The position numbers were made by a program, and so were the translations under genes. A stretch of DNA of 64,000 bases from Bacteroidales bacterium (lineage in GTDB: Bacteria > Bacteroidota > Bacteroidia > Bacteroidales > UBA932), in assembly GCA_024693285.1 (NCBI GenBank), contig JAILLE010000055.1, positions 55,379 to 119,378 of the forward strand, given 5' to 3'. The notes below the pieces were generated by a model. That model made no database searches, had not been told where the DNA came from, and saw only the letters and a program-made list of their open reading frames with translations. Within the stretch, counting starts at the first letter, position 1. Each line of letters starts with the position of its first letter. Positions 1 through 9,405 of this stretch are shown here, one piece after another.

Positions 1-930
1 TGCTTAAGCCAGCTTTACCAAGAGAATAAGCGTGGAATAAAGGCCGGTTACGCCAAGTTCGAGACCTTCCCCATCTGGAACCTGCCGCTCACCCACCCTG
101 TCAACCTGGCCTATGAGGCCGCCACAGCTGACCTGGAGGATGTCAATATGATCGACCCGTTCCACCTGGAGGCTTATGGCGAGACCGCGGTCAATTACAA
201 CAGGGATGTTGAGATATTCCCCGTGATGAACGCCCTCTTCGACGACATATATGGTTTCTCTCCTTACAAGTCCCCGACCGACATGGGAGTCAACATGGTC
301 GGATACTGCATCTGCGATGATGAGGTTTGCCGGGAGGCTTCTCTACAGGAGATAATAAGGCGCTATTACACAGCCGTTTGCAATTTCGCTGACGGAAAAG
401 CGACAGAAAGTGAAGTCAACAAACTGGCCCTTCTCATGAAGCGCGCGAAGATCACCACGGCCTATAGGAAGACCACAGTGGCGGCCAAGGAAAGGCTTGA
501 TGAGGCCGGTGTGGCCACCGCGGCGATCGAGCTTTGCGACGGGACCATACTCACTGCGACCACCAGTCCCCTGCTCGGCCCCAGTGCGGCCCTTTTGCTT
601 AACGCCCTTAAGCATCTGGCCGGGATCGCCCATAACGTCAAGCTGATTCCCCAGACGATGATTGAGCCGATCCAGAAGACCAAAGTCACATACCTCCATG
701 GCCGTAACCCCCGCCTACACACGGACGAGGTCTTGGTTGCCATCTCGATGATGAGCCTGATTGACGAGAACTGCAAGATGGCCATCGACCAGCTCCCTAA
801 CTTGGCCGGTGCCCAGGTCCATTCTAGCGTGATGCTCAGCGAGGTTGACCGCAAAACCTTCAGCAAACTCGGAATAGGCGTGACTTGCGATCCGGTTAGG
901 AAACTCAAGGAAAGGGAAAAAGAAGCTTGA
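1..930 (+). CDS. DUF1846 family protein, C-terminal part (5' end outside window)
   Basis: The reading frame is open from the first base and ends at TGA 928-930, so about 309 C-terminal residues are present; the family is usually about 500 residues long. The start of the gene lies outside the window, and the ATG at 148 is internal. Recognisable segments are FPIWNLPLTHPVNLAYEAAT and the following DLEDVNMIDPFH, typical of DUF1846, then an alpha/beta C-terminal part with TTSPLLGPSAALLLNALK. The family is soluble and conserved in anaerobes, and its biochemical role is not established. No signal peptide can be judged because the N-terminus is missing. It lies upstream of, and in the same direction as, the lipoprotein gene at 981. 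Family assignment is from memory of the motif order. Confidence 0.85.
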   Translation, partial: CLSQLYQENKRGIKAGYAKFETFPIWNLPLTHPVNLAYEAATADLEDVNMIDPFHLEAYGETAVNYNRDVEIFPVMNALFDDIYGFSPYKSPTDMGVNMVGYCICDDEVCREASLQEIIRRYYTAVCNFADGKATESEVNKLALLMKRAKITTAYRKTTVAAKERLDEAGVATAAIELCDGTILTATTSPLLGPSAALLLNALKHLAGIAHNVKLIPQTMIEPIQKTKVTYLHGRNPRLHTDEVLVAISMMSLIDENCKMAIDQLPNLAGAQVHSSVMLSEVDRKTFSKLGIGVTCDPVRKLKEREKEA

Positions 931-980
931 TTTGACGGAAATTATTCACATATTTGTATAAACAATTAAAACTGAAGAAG

Positions 981-1922
981 ATGAAGAATATAGCGATGAA
1001 GATCATGGCGGCCGCTGCGGTCGTCCTTCTCCTTGCCGGATGCTGTGGCAAGAAAGAGACCAAGACTGTCTTCCCCAAAAAGCTCCCTATCGGAGTGCAG
1101 CTCTACAGCGTCCGCACCGACCTGGAAGCCGACTTCTATGGCACCTTGAAAAGGATCAGCGAGATGGGCATTCTCGGTGTCGAGTTCTACGGAGAGTACT
1201 ACGGCAACTCCGTCGTCCAAGTAAAGCGCTGGTGCACCGAGCTGGGTCTTGTACCCTTCTCAAACCATGTCCCCTTCGACCAGATGATCAATGACATCGA
1301 CAAGGTCATTGAGGAGAACACCATCCTCGGAGTCCAGTACATCGTGTTCCCGTACATGGACGAGGCCAGCCGCCCGGGCATTGATCCTGAGCAGTTCAAG
1401 GCTACTGTGGCCAAGATAGGCGAGGTCGGCGCGAAGGTTCGCGAGGCCGGTTTCCAGCTTCTCTACCACAACCACGATTTCGAGTTCGTGAAGCTTCCTG
1501 ACGGCAAGGTAGGATACGATGAGATATTCGCCAACAACAGCCGCGAGAACCTCCAGAACGAGCTTGACGCCTGCTGGTGCGACTATGCCGGCTTCGACGT
1601 GTGCGAGACTCTCAAGAAATACGGCAATGGCGGCACGCCCGTCCTCCACGCCAAGGACTATAAGCTCGAAGGCAAGCTGAGCTCAGCCCCTTATGCCCTT
1701 ATCGGTGTCAACACTGACAACTCAATGAAGGACGAGGGTGGCTGGTTCGAGTACAGGCCGATGGGCTGCGGACAGATGGACATGGAAAAGGTCCTCCTCA
1801 CCGCCATGGAGACCGGTGTCAAATGGATCTGCATCGAGCAGGACGAACCCAGCATGGGTCTGGATCGCCTCGGCGGAGTCGCCAAGAGCGTCGAGTGGCT
1901 CAAAGCTCACGATCTGATGTAG
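981..1922 (+). CDS. Sugar phosphate isomerase/epimerase-like TIM-barrel lipoprotein
   Basis: A 313-residue protein. The frame is open from an ATG at 954, but ATG 981 gives a clean signal peptide ending in the lipobox LLAGC, so 981 is chosen. The mature part is an AP-endonuclease-2/xylose-isomerase-like TIM barrel: IGVQLYSVR at the first strand, a metal-ligand type LYHNHDFEF segment near the middle, LHAKDYK, and WICIEQDEP near the C-terminus. Proteins of this kind isomerise or epimerise sugars and inositols using a divalent metal. The lipobox suggests it is anchored at the periplasmic or outer-membrane face, which is common for Bacteroidota paralogues. The substrate cannot be told. A CATATTTG element at about 949-956 is a possible -7 box. 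Confidence 0.85.
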   Translation: MKNIAMKIMAAAAVVLLLAGCCGKKETKTVFPKKLPIGVQLYSVRTDLEADFYGTLKRISEMGILGVEFYGEYYGNSVVQVKRWCTELGLVPFSNHVPFDQMINDIDKVIEENTILGVQYIVFPYMDEASRPGIDPEQFKATVAKIGEVGAKVREAGFQLLYHNHDFEFVKLPDGKVGYDEIFANNSRENLQNELDACWCDYAGFDVCETLKKYGNGGTPVLHAKDYKLEGKLSSAPYALIGVNTDNSMKDEGGWFEYRPMGCGQMDMEKVLLTAMETGVKWICIEQDEPSMGLDRLGGVAKSVEWLKAHDLM

Positions 1923-1931
1923 AAGATCCCT

Positions 1932-2921
1932 CTACTTTTTGATTATATCCGCCCGCCAGGTGACTCCGATTTCGAGGTTATTCTTGCGGGCGGAATTGTC
2001 TCTGTAATACACGGCGTGAAGCCTCAGGTTATCCTTGCTTAGGGGGAACCACTCCAGGCCAGCTCCGGCATAGAAATACTCAGTGCCGGGAGCTATCACG
2101 AGATCATAAGCCCTACCGTTGGAATCGACATTGCGGACATTGTTGAATTCATAGCCGGCCTTGCTGCAGATATTCCAGTTGCCGACACTCCATATAAACT
2201 TGGAGATGAAGGACATATCCGTCCCGAGGAATCCTTCCTGGCCAAAACCGGCGCGGTTCATCACATCCAGGTCAAGAAGAACGTTTCCGAAAGTCCAGCG
2301 GTTTCCGAGGGAGATATAGTTTACAGGTCTTTTATCCTGATCCTCAACGATATTCACACTCCAGATGGTATGCCACCAGGGCGCGAAACTACCGCTCCAC
2401 GCGAGATTGTAGGCATAGATGCTTTGGAATCCCAGTGACAGGGGCGAGTTGCAGACCTGCGCGATAAGGCTCTGCCCGGGAATAAACTGGTAATTGGCCG
2501 AGACACCAAATGTGAAGCACTGGTAGATGTTGCTGCAGAACTGGCTGTAGTAGTACACGTCGATCGGGGCGGCGTCATATTCATAACCTCCGATCAGGAC
2601 AGTCTGCTTTCCAGCCATGAAGCTCCAACGGTCGGTAGCCTGCCAGTTAAGATACATGAAGTCGGTGGCATTGAACATGTTCCGCTCGTCAAAGACCTTC
2701 TTGTTGAGCCTCTGGCGGATGCGGTAATCGATCTTCGGGGTAATATGGCCAAGCAGATGGAGGTTGAGATAGTCGCCAGTCATCTGGCTGTTGTACTCCC
2801 CGTCCTCGGTCTCCTGATGGAAGGAGGCTCTCATGTCAAGGAAAAACCTGTCGACACCCACCTGGGCCGACGTCAGGACGGGAATCCAAAGCAGCAGGAA
2901 CCCGACAAGGATTTTCTTCAT
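1932..2921 (-). CDS. Outer-membrane beta-barrel porin (OprP/OprO-like)
   Basis: A 329-residue protein with a Sec signal peptide (hydrophobic stretch ending TSAQ) and alternating aromatic beta strands typical of an outer-membrane barrel. The segment FMAGKQTVLIGGYEYD matches the AGKQ...GG-E signature of phosphate-selective-porin-like proteins, and the C-terminal part has WFPLSKDNLRLHAVYY. It is the same length as the porin at 6989-7978 and shares AGKQ-V--GG-E and WFPL---NLR-H with it, so the two are probably paralogues. It starts 9 bases after the end of the S46 peptidase gene on the same strand, so they probably form one transcript; the porin could admit peptides or other small solutes. The substrate is an inference. 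Confidence 0.75.
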   Translation of the reverse strand: MKKILVGFLLLWIPVLTSAQVGVDRFFLDMRASFHQETEDGEYNSQMTGDYLNLHLLGHITPKIDYRIRQRLNKKVFDERNMFNATDFMYLNWQATDRWSFMAGKQTVLIGGYEYDAAPIDVYYYSQFCSNIYQCFTFGVSANYQFIPGQSLIAQVCNSPLSLGFQSIYAYNLAWSGSFAPWWHTIWSVNIVEDQDKRPVNYISLGNRWTFGNVLLDLDVMNRAGFGQEGFLGTDMSFISKFIWSVGNWNICSKAGYEFNNVRNVDSNGRAYDLVIAPGTEYFYAGAGLEWFPLSKDNLRLHAVYYRDNSARKNNLEIGVTWRADIIKK

Positions 2922-2930
2922 AATCGTTTG

Positions 2931-5000
2931 TTAGTCAGCGAAATCCATCTCTTTGAACAGGTAGGAGGCATGTCCTATCTTGTCCACGACGAACAGAAGG
3001 TAACGGATGTCCAAGGATATATTCCTGCACACCTCAGGATCGAAAGCGATGTCACTCATCGTGCCTTCCCAAACCCTATCGAAGTTAATACCGATAAGAT
3101 TACCGTCAGCGTTGATGACAGGGGAACCGGAATTGCCGCCGGAAGTGTGGTTCGTGGCAATGAAGCAGACCGGCTGGTCGTCGTGGCCGCCCTGGGCGTA
3201 GATATCGCGGAGCACCTGAGGGATGTTGTAGTCGAATATGTCAGGATTGTCCTTCTCGATTATACCCTTGAGGGTTGACACCGGAGCGTAGTACATACCG
3301 TCAGCGGGATGGTATCCGGCGACTTGGCCGTAAGCCACACGAAGAGTCAGGTTGGCGTCCGGATAGAAAGCCTTGTTGGGTTCAAAAGCCATCTGGGCGC
3401 GCATGTAGTCCCTGTTCGCCAGACGGATCTTGGCGTTGGCCTCATTGACCACCGGAGTGATCTCCTGGGCGAACCAGGTGGCGAAAGCCTTCTGGAGCTC
3501 AACGGCGGGATCCTTGTAAACTGTCTCAAGGTCTGCCTTTGTCAAAGCGGAGACCTTGGCCTTGTCGGTGAACACAGTGTTCTTGAAAAGATCATCCTTC
3601 CAAGCCTTGACGCTGCCATAAGCGGCGAGTTTCTCTTTGAAATACTCCGGCTTGAAGCGATCCTCCATCTTCTGGTCAAAAGCCTCCAGCATAGCCACGA
3701 ATATCTCCTCATCGATAGGCTGGTAATAATCCTTGAAGAAAGACTCGGCGTTTCCGGCCGCAGAAGCGCCCCTCTCGAGGGTGGAAACTACACCCGAGGC
3801 GAAGTTAAGGATCTCAATTGCCCTGACAGTCTCGGAGTAATACTCAGAGGCGCGGAAATAAGGGTTACGCTCGGCGTATAGAGCTCCCAACTTATCGACA
3901 AGTCCCTCATATTCAGTTCCTTTCGCCCATTTATTGAAGCGGGACTCAAACTCCTGCTTCGCGGCGACGGTCTTCATCTTCTTGATGCCTTTCTCCTCTC
4001 CCTGCCACTTCTTCCAGGCGTTGGAGACACTGGCGTTCTTGGAAGAGTACTGGATACGAACAGCCTGGCTGGCGTTCATGTATTTCTTCTGGATGTCGAG
4101 CCTCTTTGTGCGGAGATCGATCTTCTGGGGATCGGAGACCTCGGCGGTGTACTTCACATCCTCTGACATGACATATTCCTTAGTGCTGCCGGGACAGCCG
4201 TAGACAAATGTGAAATCACCCTCCTTAACGCCCTTGCGGGAGATCTTGAAGAATCTCTTGGGCTTGTAAGGCACATTGTCCTCAGAGTAATCGGCAGGCT
4301 CGTTGTCCTTGTCGGCGTAAATCCTGAATATCGAGAAATCGCCGGTATGGCGGGGCCACATCCAGTTGTCGGTGTCTCCACCGAACTTTCCGATCGAGGA
4401 CGGCGGGGCTCCCACAAGGCGGACGTCACGGTAAATCTTGTAGACGAAAAGGAAATACTGGTTGCCGTAGTACAGGGCCTCGACGCTCGCGCGGAGTCCT
4501 TTCCCCTCCGCCATGGCGGCACGGACGATATCGCCCGAGTTGACTCTGATCACGGAATCCCTCTGCTTCTCAGTCATCGAGGGGGAATATCCCTTCAGAA
4601 CCGCTTCGGTGACGTCCTCCATATGCTGAAGGAAACTGACTGTCAGTCCCCTGTTGGGAAGCTCCTGACTCCTGTCCATAGCCCAGAAACCATCCTTGAG
4701 ATAGTCGTGCTCAACACTACTGTGGCGCTGGATGAAGGAATAGCCGCAGTGGTGGTTGGTGAGGAGCAGACCCTCATCAGACACGATCTCCCCGGTGCAA
4801 CCGCCGCCAAAAAGGACGACGGCATCCTTAAGGGAAGCCTGGTTGACACTGTAGATGTCCTCAGCCGAAAGCTTGAAACCTTTGGCCTGCATGTCACCGA
4901 TCCTCTGGGAGATCAGGGCCGGAAGCCACATTCCCTCGTCAGCGCGGGCGGCGCCTAGGGCTGTGACGAAAATGAACAGGGAAAACAGAACTCTTTTCAT
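2931..5000 (-). CDS. S46 family dipeptidyl-peptidase, DPP11-like (Asp/Glu-specific)
   Basis: A 689-residue exported peptidase with a signal peptide ending AARA. Chymotrypsin-fold residues of S46 are visible: His84 in TNHHCGY, an Asp in GGDTDNWMWPRHTGDF, and Ser624 in GGNSGSPV. Eighteen residues after the Ser is Arg642 in NFDRVWEGTMSDI. In Porphyromonas gingivalis DPP11 the Arg at the equivalent spacing (Ser655/Arg673) gives specificity for acidic P1 residues, while DPP7 has Gly there. DPP11-like specificity is therefore the best reading. These periplasmic enzymes release dipeptides for amino-acid catabolism. The gene heads a two-gene unit with the porin that follows. Its promoter is divergent from that of the DUF389 gene at 5064. 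Confidence 0.92.
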   Translation of the reverse strand: MKRVLFSLFIFVTALGAARADEGMWLPALISQRIGDMQAKGFKLSAEDIYSVNQASLKDAVVLFGGGCTGEIVSDEGLLLTNHHCGYSFIQRHSSVEHDYLKDGFWAMDRSQELPNRGLTVSFLQHMEDVTEAVLKGYSPSMTEKQRDSVIRVNSGDIVRAAMAEGKGLRASVEALYYGNQYFLFVYKIYRDVRLVGAPPSSIGKFGGDTDNWMWPRHTGDFSIFRIYADKDNEPADYSEDNVPYKPKRFFKISRKGVKEGDFTFVYGCPGSTKEYVMSEDVKYTAEVSDPQKIDLRTKRLDIQKKYMNASQAVRIQYSSKNASVSNAWKKWQGEEKGIKKMKTVAAKQEFESRFNKWAKGTEYEGLVDKLGALYAERNPYFRASEYYSETVRAIEILNFASGVVSTLERGASAAGNAESFFKDYYQPIDEEIFVAMLEAFDQKMEDRFKPEYFKEKLAAYGSVKAWKDDLFKNTVFTDKAKVSALTKADLETVYKDPAVELQKAFATWFAQEITPVVNEANAKIRLANRDYMRAQMAFEPNKAFYPDANLTLRVAYGQVAGYHPADGMYYAPVSTLKGIIEKDNPDIFDYNIPQVLRDIYAQGGHDDQPVCFIATNHTSGGNSGSPVINADGNLIGINFDRVWEGTMSDIAFDPEVCRNISLDIRYLLFVVDKIGHASYLFKEMDFAD

Positions 5001-5021
5001 CTCATTGGTGATTTAGAGTTA

Positions 5022-5048
5022 CAAAAATAAGAATTTATTGTATATTAG
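5022..5048. promoter_or_regulatory. Divergent promoter elements between S46 peptidase and DUF389 gene
   Basis: On the minus strand 5022-5029 reads TATTTTTG, matching the Bacteroidota -7 consensus TAnnTTTG, about 20 bases before the S46 start. On the plus strand 5041-5048 reads TATATTAG, a one-mismatch form, 15 bases before ATG 5064. No -33 boxes are obvious. Confidence 0.5.
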
Positions 5049-5063
5049 CAACAAATCAACCTA

Positions 5064-6458
5064 ATGAAGGACATGAAAGGAAACGGAAGATTCCAGAGCT
5101 GGCTTAAGGATATCGTCTATATCAACGACCAGATCGACACTGACGAGGCAGCGGCGAAGATAAAGAATAACATCTATTTCCGGGGGCCTAACGTATGGAT
5201 CCTCGCTTTCTCTGTCATCATCGCGTCTGTCGGCCTCAATGTCAACTCCACGGCTGTCATCATCGGCGCCATGTTGATCTCTCCCCTGATGGGTCCCATT
5301 ATGGGAATCGGTCTGTCCCTTGGCACAAGCGACGTCCGCCTGCTCAATGGCAGTTTCCGGAACCTGTTGATTATGGTGGTGGTAAGCCTACTCGCCGCTT
5401 CATTCTACTTCCTGATCTCGCCTCTTAACCTGGTCAATCCGACCGAACTGCTGGCCAGGACCAGGCCGACTATCTACGATGTTCTTATAGCGTTGTTCGG
5501 CGGTCTCGCCGGAATCCTCGAGAGCTGCAGGAAAGAAAAAGGCACTGTCCTGTCCGGAGTCGCCATCGCCACCGCCCTCATGCCGCCTCTCTGCACGGCC
5601 GGTTACGGAATCGCCAAAGCCAATCCGCAGTACTTCCTCGGAGCCATGCTCCTCTTCCTCATCAACTGTGTGTTCATCATCCTCGCCACCTTCTTGATGA
5701 CCAAGTACTTGAGGTTCAAGGAAGCCGAATACAAATTCCCGGCTGTGGCCAAGCGGACCAGGACTCTCATGACACTCGCTGTCATAATTGTCATGGTACC
5801 GAGTCTCTGGAGCGCCGTGCTTATGGTCAAGGATAACAACATCGAGCGCAATGTCCAGAGCTTCATAGCAGCCAACAAGAACTACAGCCAGGGATACATC
5901 TATGACTACAAGATAACTAGCGGCAAGGACGGCAAGGTCGAGATTTATTACGCCGGCAACAAACTCTCTGACGCTGAGAGGACTTCACTGACAGAATCAG
6001 CTGAGTTCCACGGGATTCCAACCTCCAGGCTCGTGTTCAAGGAGAGCGATTTCGGAACCTCGGAGAAGAGCACCGACCAGATCCTCAAGGGCATCTATGA
6101 CCGTGCTGAGGACGAGATGACCCGTAAGGACAAGCAGATAGAAGCGCTACAGAAGGAAATCTCCGACATAAAAGGCAAGGAGATCAATTACCAGAGAGTC
6201 ACCAAGGAGGTAAGGTTCAGCTATCCCGAGGTCAAAGATCTCGCGATCGGCAAAGGAGCGAATGTGGATGACAGCCTGAAAGTCAAGGACATGACTATCA
6301 TCATAGCGAATTCAGACAAGCCTATCCCGAATGACAGGCTGCAGAAGATCGAGGAGTGGCTCCGCCTCCGCCTCGAGGACTCTACCGCCGTGGTGCATAA
6401 CATAGTCGTTAAGAAGAATAACGTCGCTGTGAAGAAGAATAATGTGAAGAAAAAATAA
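5064..6458 (+). CDS. DUF389 (TIGR00341) multispanning membrane protein
   Basis: A 464-residue protein. The N-terminal half has about six hydrophobic helices, including the family hallmark ILAFSVIIASVGLNVNS followed by VIIGAMLISPLMGPIMG, and later SGVAIATALMPPLCTAGY. The C-terminal half is soluble, with a coiled-coil-like stretch around residues 350-375 (KGIYDRAEDEMTRKDKQIE). The molecular function of the family is unknown, with transport or stress roles suggested from context only. The C-terminus is rich in Lys and Asn and repeats VKKNNV twice. The gene is followed after 11 bases by the small TonB-plug lipoprotein gene, so the two are probably cotranscribed. Confidence 0.88.
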   Translation: MKDMKGNGRFQSWLKDIVYINDQIDTDEAAAKIKNNIYFRGPNVWILAFSVIIASVGLNVNSTAVIIGAMLISPLMGPIMGIGLSLGTSDVRLLNGSFRNLLIMVVVSLLAASFYFLISPLNLVNPTELLARTRPTIYDVLIALFGGLAGILESCRKEKGTVLSGVAIATALMPPLCTAGYGIAKANPQYFLGAMLLFLINCVFIILATFLMTKYLRFKEAEYKFPAVAKRTRTLMTLAVIIVMVPSLWSAVLMVKDNNIERNVQSFIAANKNYSQGYIYDYKITSGKDGKVEIYYAGNKLSDAERTSLTESAEFHGIPTSRLVFKESDFGTSEKSTDQILKGIYDRAEDEMTRKDKQIEALQKEISDIKGKEINYQRVTKEVRFSYPEVKDLAIGKGANVDDSLKVKDMTIIIANSDKPIPNDRLQKIEEWLRLRLEDSTAVVHNIVVKKNNVAVKKNNVKKK

Positions 6459-6469
6459 TCCGAGATAAA

Positions 6470-6931
6470 ATGAGAGCCATTAACTTGATTCAAACCTTGA
6501 CCGTGATCGCTCTGGTGGCCGCGGGATGTTCCTCCTCTAGGCAAATCGCCCAGACGGAAGACGAGACTGTCAATATCGGATACCAGGAAATGTCCCAAAA
6601 GAACCTGACAAATTCAGTCTCACACTTGGAGAACAAAAACACCAGAACCTACACCACGATCTACGATTTTCTGAGGGAGATGGTCCCGGGGGTTGAGGTG
6701 CACAGCACCGGTGCTTTCACCGCGAAAGTCTACGTGAGGGGCATCCAATCCATCAACAGTCCTACTGATCCGCTCTTCGTGGTGGATGGGGTCGAGATGG
6801 ATGACATCTCTATGATCAATCCCTATGATGTCCAGTCTGTAGATGTCCTGAAAGACTCCGCCACAGCCATCTATGGAGTCAGAGGAACCAACGGAGTCAT
6901 AATAATAAATATGAAGAAAGCGTCTAAATAG
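6470..6931 (+). CDS. Free-standing TonB-dependent receptor plug-domain lipoprotein
   Basis: A 153-residue protein with a signal peptide and lipobox LVAAGC. The rest aligns with only the plug domain of SusC/TonB-dependent receptors: IYDFLREMVPGVEV, VYVRGIQSINSPTDPLFVVD, INPYDVQSVDVLKDSATAIY and GVRGTNGVIIIN. There is no carboxypeptidase-like N-terminal domain and no beta barrel. The ORF is complete (own start, lipobox, stop), so it does not look like a simple fragment; stand-alone plug proteins occur in Bacteroidota, but their role is not known. It sits 11 bases after the DUF389 gene and ahead of the porin/pot operon. Confidence 0.85.
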   Translation: MRAINLIQTLTVIALVAAGCSSSRQIAQTEDETVNIGYQEMSQKNLTNSVSHLENKNTRTYTTIYDFLREMVPGVEVHSTGAFTAKVYVRGIQSINSPTDPLFVVDGVEMDDISMINPYDVQSVDVLKDSATAIYGVRGTNGVIIINMKKASK

Positions 6932-6988
6932 TTTTTTTTTCGTATTTTCGCGTCTCAAGTTGAACTAAATAATTCTTTATGGGTTTAA

Positions 6989-7978
6989 ATGAAGAAACTG
7001 GTTGTTTTAGCGGCTTCGATCCTGCTTTGCACCCTTGCCCAGGCGCAAGGGGCTGACGATTCCGGCACCAGTGCCGGGATCACCATCATTCCGAGGATTG
7101 ATTACAATCCGGTGTTTTACGATGGAAAATTTGAAGAGGCGACTCTCGGCAATTCTTCACTTTATTCTCTTTTCGAGGGAGACATTTCTGACAAACTCTC
7201 GTTCAGCATCTGCAACCATTGGCTCAGTACTGATCCTAAACCGTTGTATCAGAACACCTGGCGTTCTGACGACGTGAACTGGTGCGACTGGGCATATCTC
7301 GAGTATTACCCGGGCAACTTCATCCTCACCGCGGGAAAACAGGTTGTCACTTTCGGCGGATTCGAGCTGGAGCAGAACGACTACGAGATCCATTGGGACA
7401 TGATGTCCTCGCTCTACAATCAGTTCCAGTGCTACCAGTGGGGCCTCAAGGCCGGTTGGATGAACGATGCTGAGAGCACAGGATTCTTCCTTCAGGCAGT
7501 CAGTTCTCCTTACGGGGAGAAGCCGTTCGACGCGATGTCCTACTCGTTCCAGTATCAGGGCAACTACGGACCTTTGAGCTTACTCTACAGCACAAATATG
7601 ATCGGCAATTGGGACGGAGGTTATGAATGGATGTTCAGCCTCGGCCACCAATTGGAGGTCGGCGACTGGACCCTTGGGGTTGATTTCACCAACATGGTGG
7701 GCGATCCTGAGGTTATACTCCGTAGGGGCGCCTCCATATTCGGAACCGCCAAATTCAATCCCTCAGACCATTGGGAGTTTATAGGCAGGGCCGGTTTCGA
7801 GCATGCCCACAAGCAGAATCTGGACAACGGAATATTCGGCGTCGCCGCCCACTGGTTCCCCCTCAGGAACAGCCAGAACCTGCGTATCCATGTCGCTGCC
7901 GCTCATCAGCACCTCTTTAATATGAACTCCCTCACTATCGGGGCAATGTACTACCTCAACATCCCCGGGAATCGATAA
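6989..7978 (+). CDS. Outer-membrane porin, first gene of the polyamine transporter operon
   Basis: A 329-residue protein with a signal peptide ending AQAQ and outer-membrane barrel strands. The central [17 protein letters not shown] and C-terminal [18 protein letters not shown] correspond to segments of the 329-residue porin at 1932-2921, so both belong to one OprP-like family. Its stop codon overlaps the potA start by one base (TAATG at 7976-7980), indicating translational coupling. Family knowledge gives a passive outer-membrane channel. The coupling suggests that it supplies polyamines to the ABC importer, which is an inference not shown by motifs. A TATTTTCG element near 6944 is a weak promoter candidate. 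Confidence 0.78.
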   Translation: MKKLVVLAASILLCTLAQAQGADDSGTSAGITIIPRIDYNPVFYDGKFEEATLGNSSLYSLFEGDISDKLSFSICNHWLSTDPKPLYQNTWRSDDVNWCDWAYLEYYPGNFILTAGKQVVTFGGFELEQNDYEIHWDMMSSLYNQFQCYQWGLKAGWMNDAESTGFFLQAVSSPYGEKPFDAMSYSFQYQGNYGPLSLLYSTNMIGNWDGGYEWMFSLGHQLEVGDWTLGVDFTNMVGDPEVILRRGASIFGTAKFNPSDHWEFIGRAGFEHAHKQNLDNGIFGVAAHWFPLRNSQNLRIHVAAAHQHLFNMNSLTIGAMYYLNIPGNR

Positions 7979-9405
7979 TGGGCGAGAACAAGAACGACAT
8001 CATCATCAACATAGAGCACCTCTCCAAGTCATTCGGAGACAATCAGGTGCTAAAGGATATATCCCTGTACATCCGTAAAGGAGAGTTCGTCACCCTCCTT
8101 GGCCCGTCCGGGTGCGGCAAGACCACCCTACTTAGGATGATCGCAGGCTTTCTCCAGCCGGATGAAGGGCGCATCATGATGGAATGGGGCGACCGCGGAG
8201 GCAAGGTGGAATTCCGCGACGTTGCGGGCATTCCCCCTCACCAGAGGCCGCTGAACACTGTTTTCCAGCGTTACGCCCTATTCCCTCATCTCGACGTTTA
8301 CGACAATATCGCCTTCGGCCTGAAGCTCAAAGGCGTCCCCAAGGATGAGATTGACACCAGGGTCCGTAAAGTCCTCAAGCTCGTGAGCATGAGCGACTAC
8401 GAGGACCGTGACGTGGACTCCCTCTCCGGTGGCCAGCAGCAGAGGGTCGCAATAGCGAGGGCTATCGTCAACAAGCCGAAGGTTCTTCTGCTGGACGAGC
8501 CTCTCGCCGCTCTTGACCTCAAGATGAGGCAGGACATGCAGATTGAGCTCAAGGAGATGCACCAGAAGCTTGGCATCACCTTCATCTACGTCACCCACGA
8601 CCAGGGCGAGGCTTTGACCTTGAGTGATACGATCGCAGTCATGAACGAGGGCAAGATCCAGCAGATCGGCACCCCGACTGACATCTACAACGAGCCGGTC
8701 AACTCATTCGTCGCCGACTTTATCGGTGAGAGTAACATCCTGAACGGCACGATGATACGTGACCGGGAAGTCAGCTTCATAGGTCACGATTTCCCTTGCG
8801 TTGACGAAGGATTTGGTGAGAATGTCCCTGTCGATGTCGTGATCCGTCCTGAGGACGTGGTGATCGGCACGGCCATCGACGGAGCCCAATTCGCCGGTAA
8901 AGTCAAGTCATGCGCCTTTAAGGGAGTACATTATGAGATGTACGTCGACACCGACTCCGGCAACGAGCTCCAGATCCAGGATTATGACGCCTACGAGCCC
9001 GGAACTATGGTTGAGATGAAGATCAACCCGGACGACATACAGGTCATGAAGAAGGAAAGGACCGAGAACGTTCTGGACTGCGAGATCATCGACGAGACTC
9101 ACATCGAGATGCTCGGCGAGGAGTTCGAGTGCTCCACGATCCCCGCCGGCGCGGACGGACCCGCAAAGGCACACATCCAGTTCTCAAAGGTCGACCTTTG
9201 GGACCATCTGGAGGATGGAGTCACGAGTGGCGAGGTCTGGTTCATCCTTTACAAAGGGGACCACTACCACCTCACGGTCAAGACCGAGAGTGGTGAATAT
9301 CTCTACGTCGACACAGACGACATCTGGGACAAGGGCGACCTTGTCGGAATCAGCATCCAACCTGGGGATATCATAGTCGAGGCGGGAAATGGGCAAGAGA
9401 AGTAA
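7978..9405 (+). CDS. potA: Spermidine/putrescine ABC transporter ATP-binding protein
   Basis: A 475-residue ATPase of the polyamine importer. Walker [10 protein letters not shown] is near residue 40, the signature [14 protein letters not shown] and Walker [13 protein letters not shown] follow, then the switch His in [10 protein letters not shown]. After the nucleotide-binding domain come two TOBE-like segments: one near residues 280-350 and a second near 370-470 with a similar strand pattern ([17 protein letters not shown] compared with [17 protein letters not shown]). E. coli PotA has about 378 residues, so this protein is extended by roughly one extra TOBE unit. It acts at the cytoplasmic face with PotB and PotC. 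The start overlaps the porin stop by one base, and its end overlaps potB by 17 bases. Confidence 0.93.
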   Translation: MGENKNDIIINIEHLSKSFGDNQVLKDISLYIRKGEFVTLLGPSGCGKTTLLRMIAGFLQPDEGRIMMEWGDRGGKVEFRDVAGIPPHQRPLNTVFQRYALFPHLDVYDNIAFGLKLKGVPKDEIDTRVRKVLKLVSMSDYEDRDVDSLSGGQQQRVAIARAIVNKPKVLLLDEPLAALDLKMRQDMQIELKEMHQKLGITFIYVTHDQGEALTLSDTIAVMNEGKIQQIGTPTDIYNEPVNSFVADFIGESNILNGTMIRDREVSFIGHDFPCVDEGFGENVPVDVVIRPEDVVIGTAIDGAQFAGKVKSCAFKGVHYEMYVDTDSGNELQIQDYDAYEPGTMVEMKINPDDIQVMKKERTENVLDCEIIDETHIEMLGEEFECSTIPAGADGPAKAHIQFSKVDLWDHLEDGVTSGEVWFILYKGDHYHLTVKTESGEYLYVDTDDIWDKGDLVGISIQPGDIIVEAGNGQEK

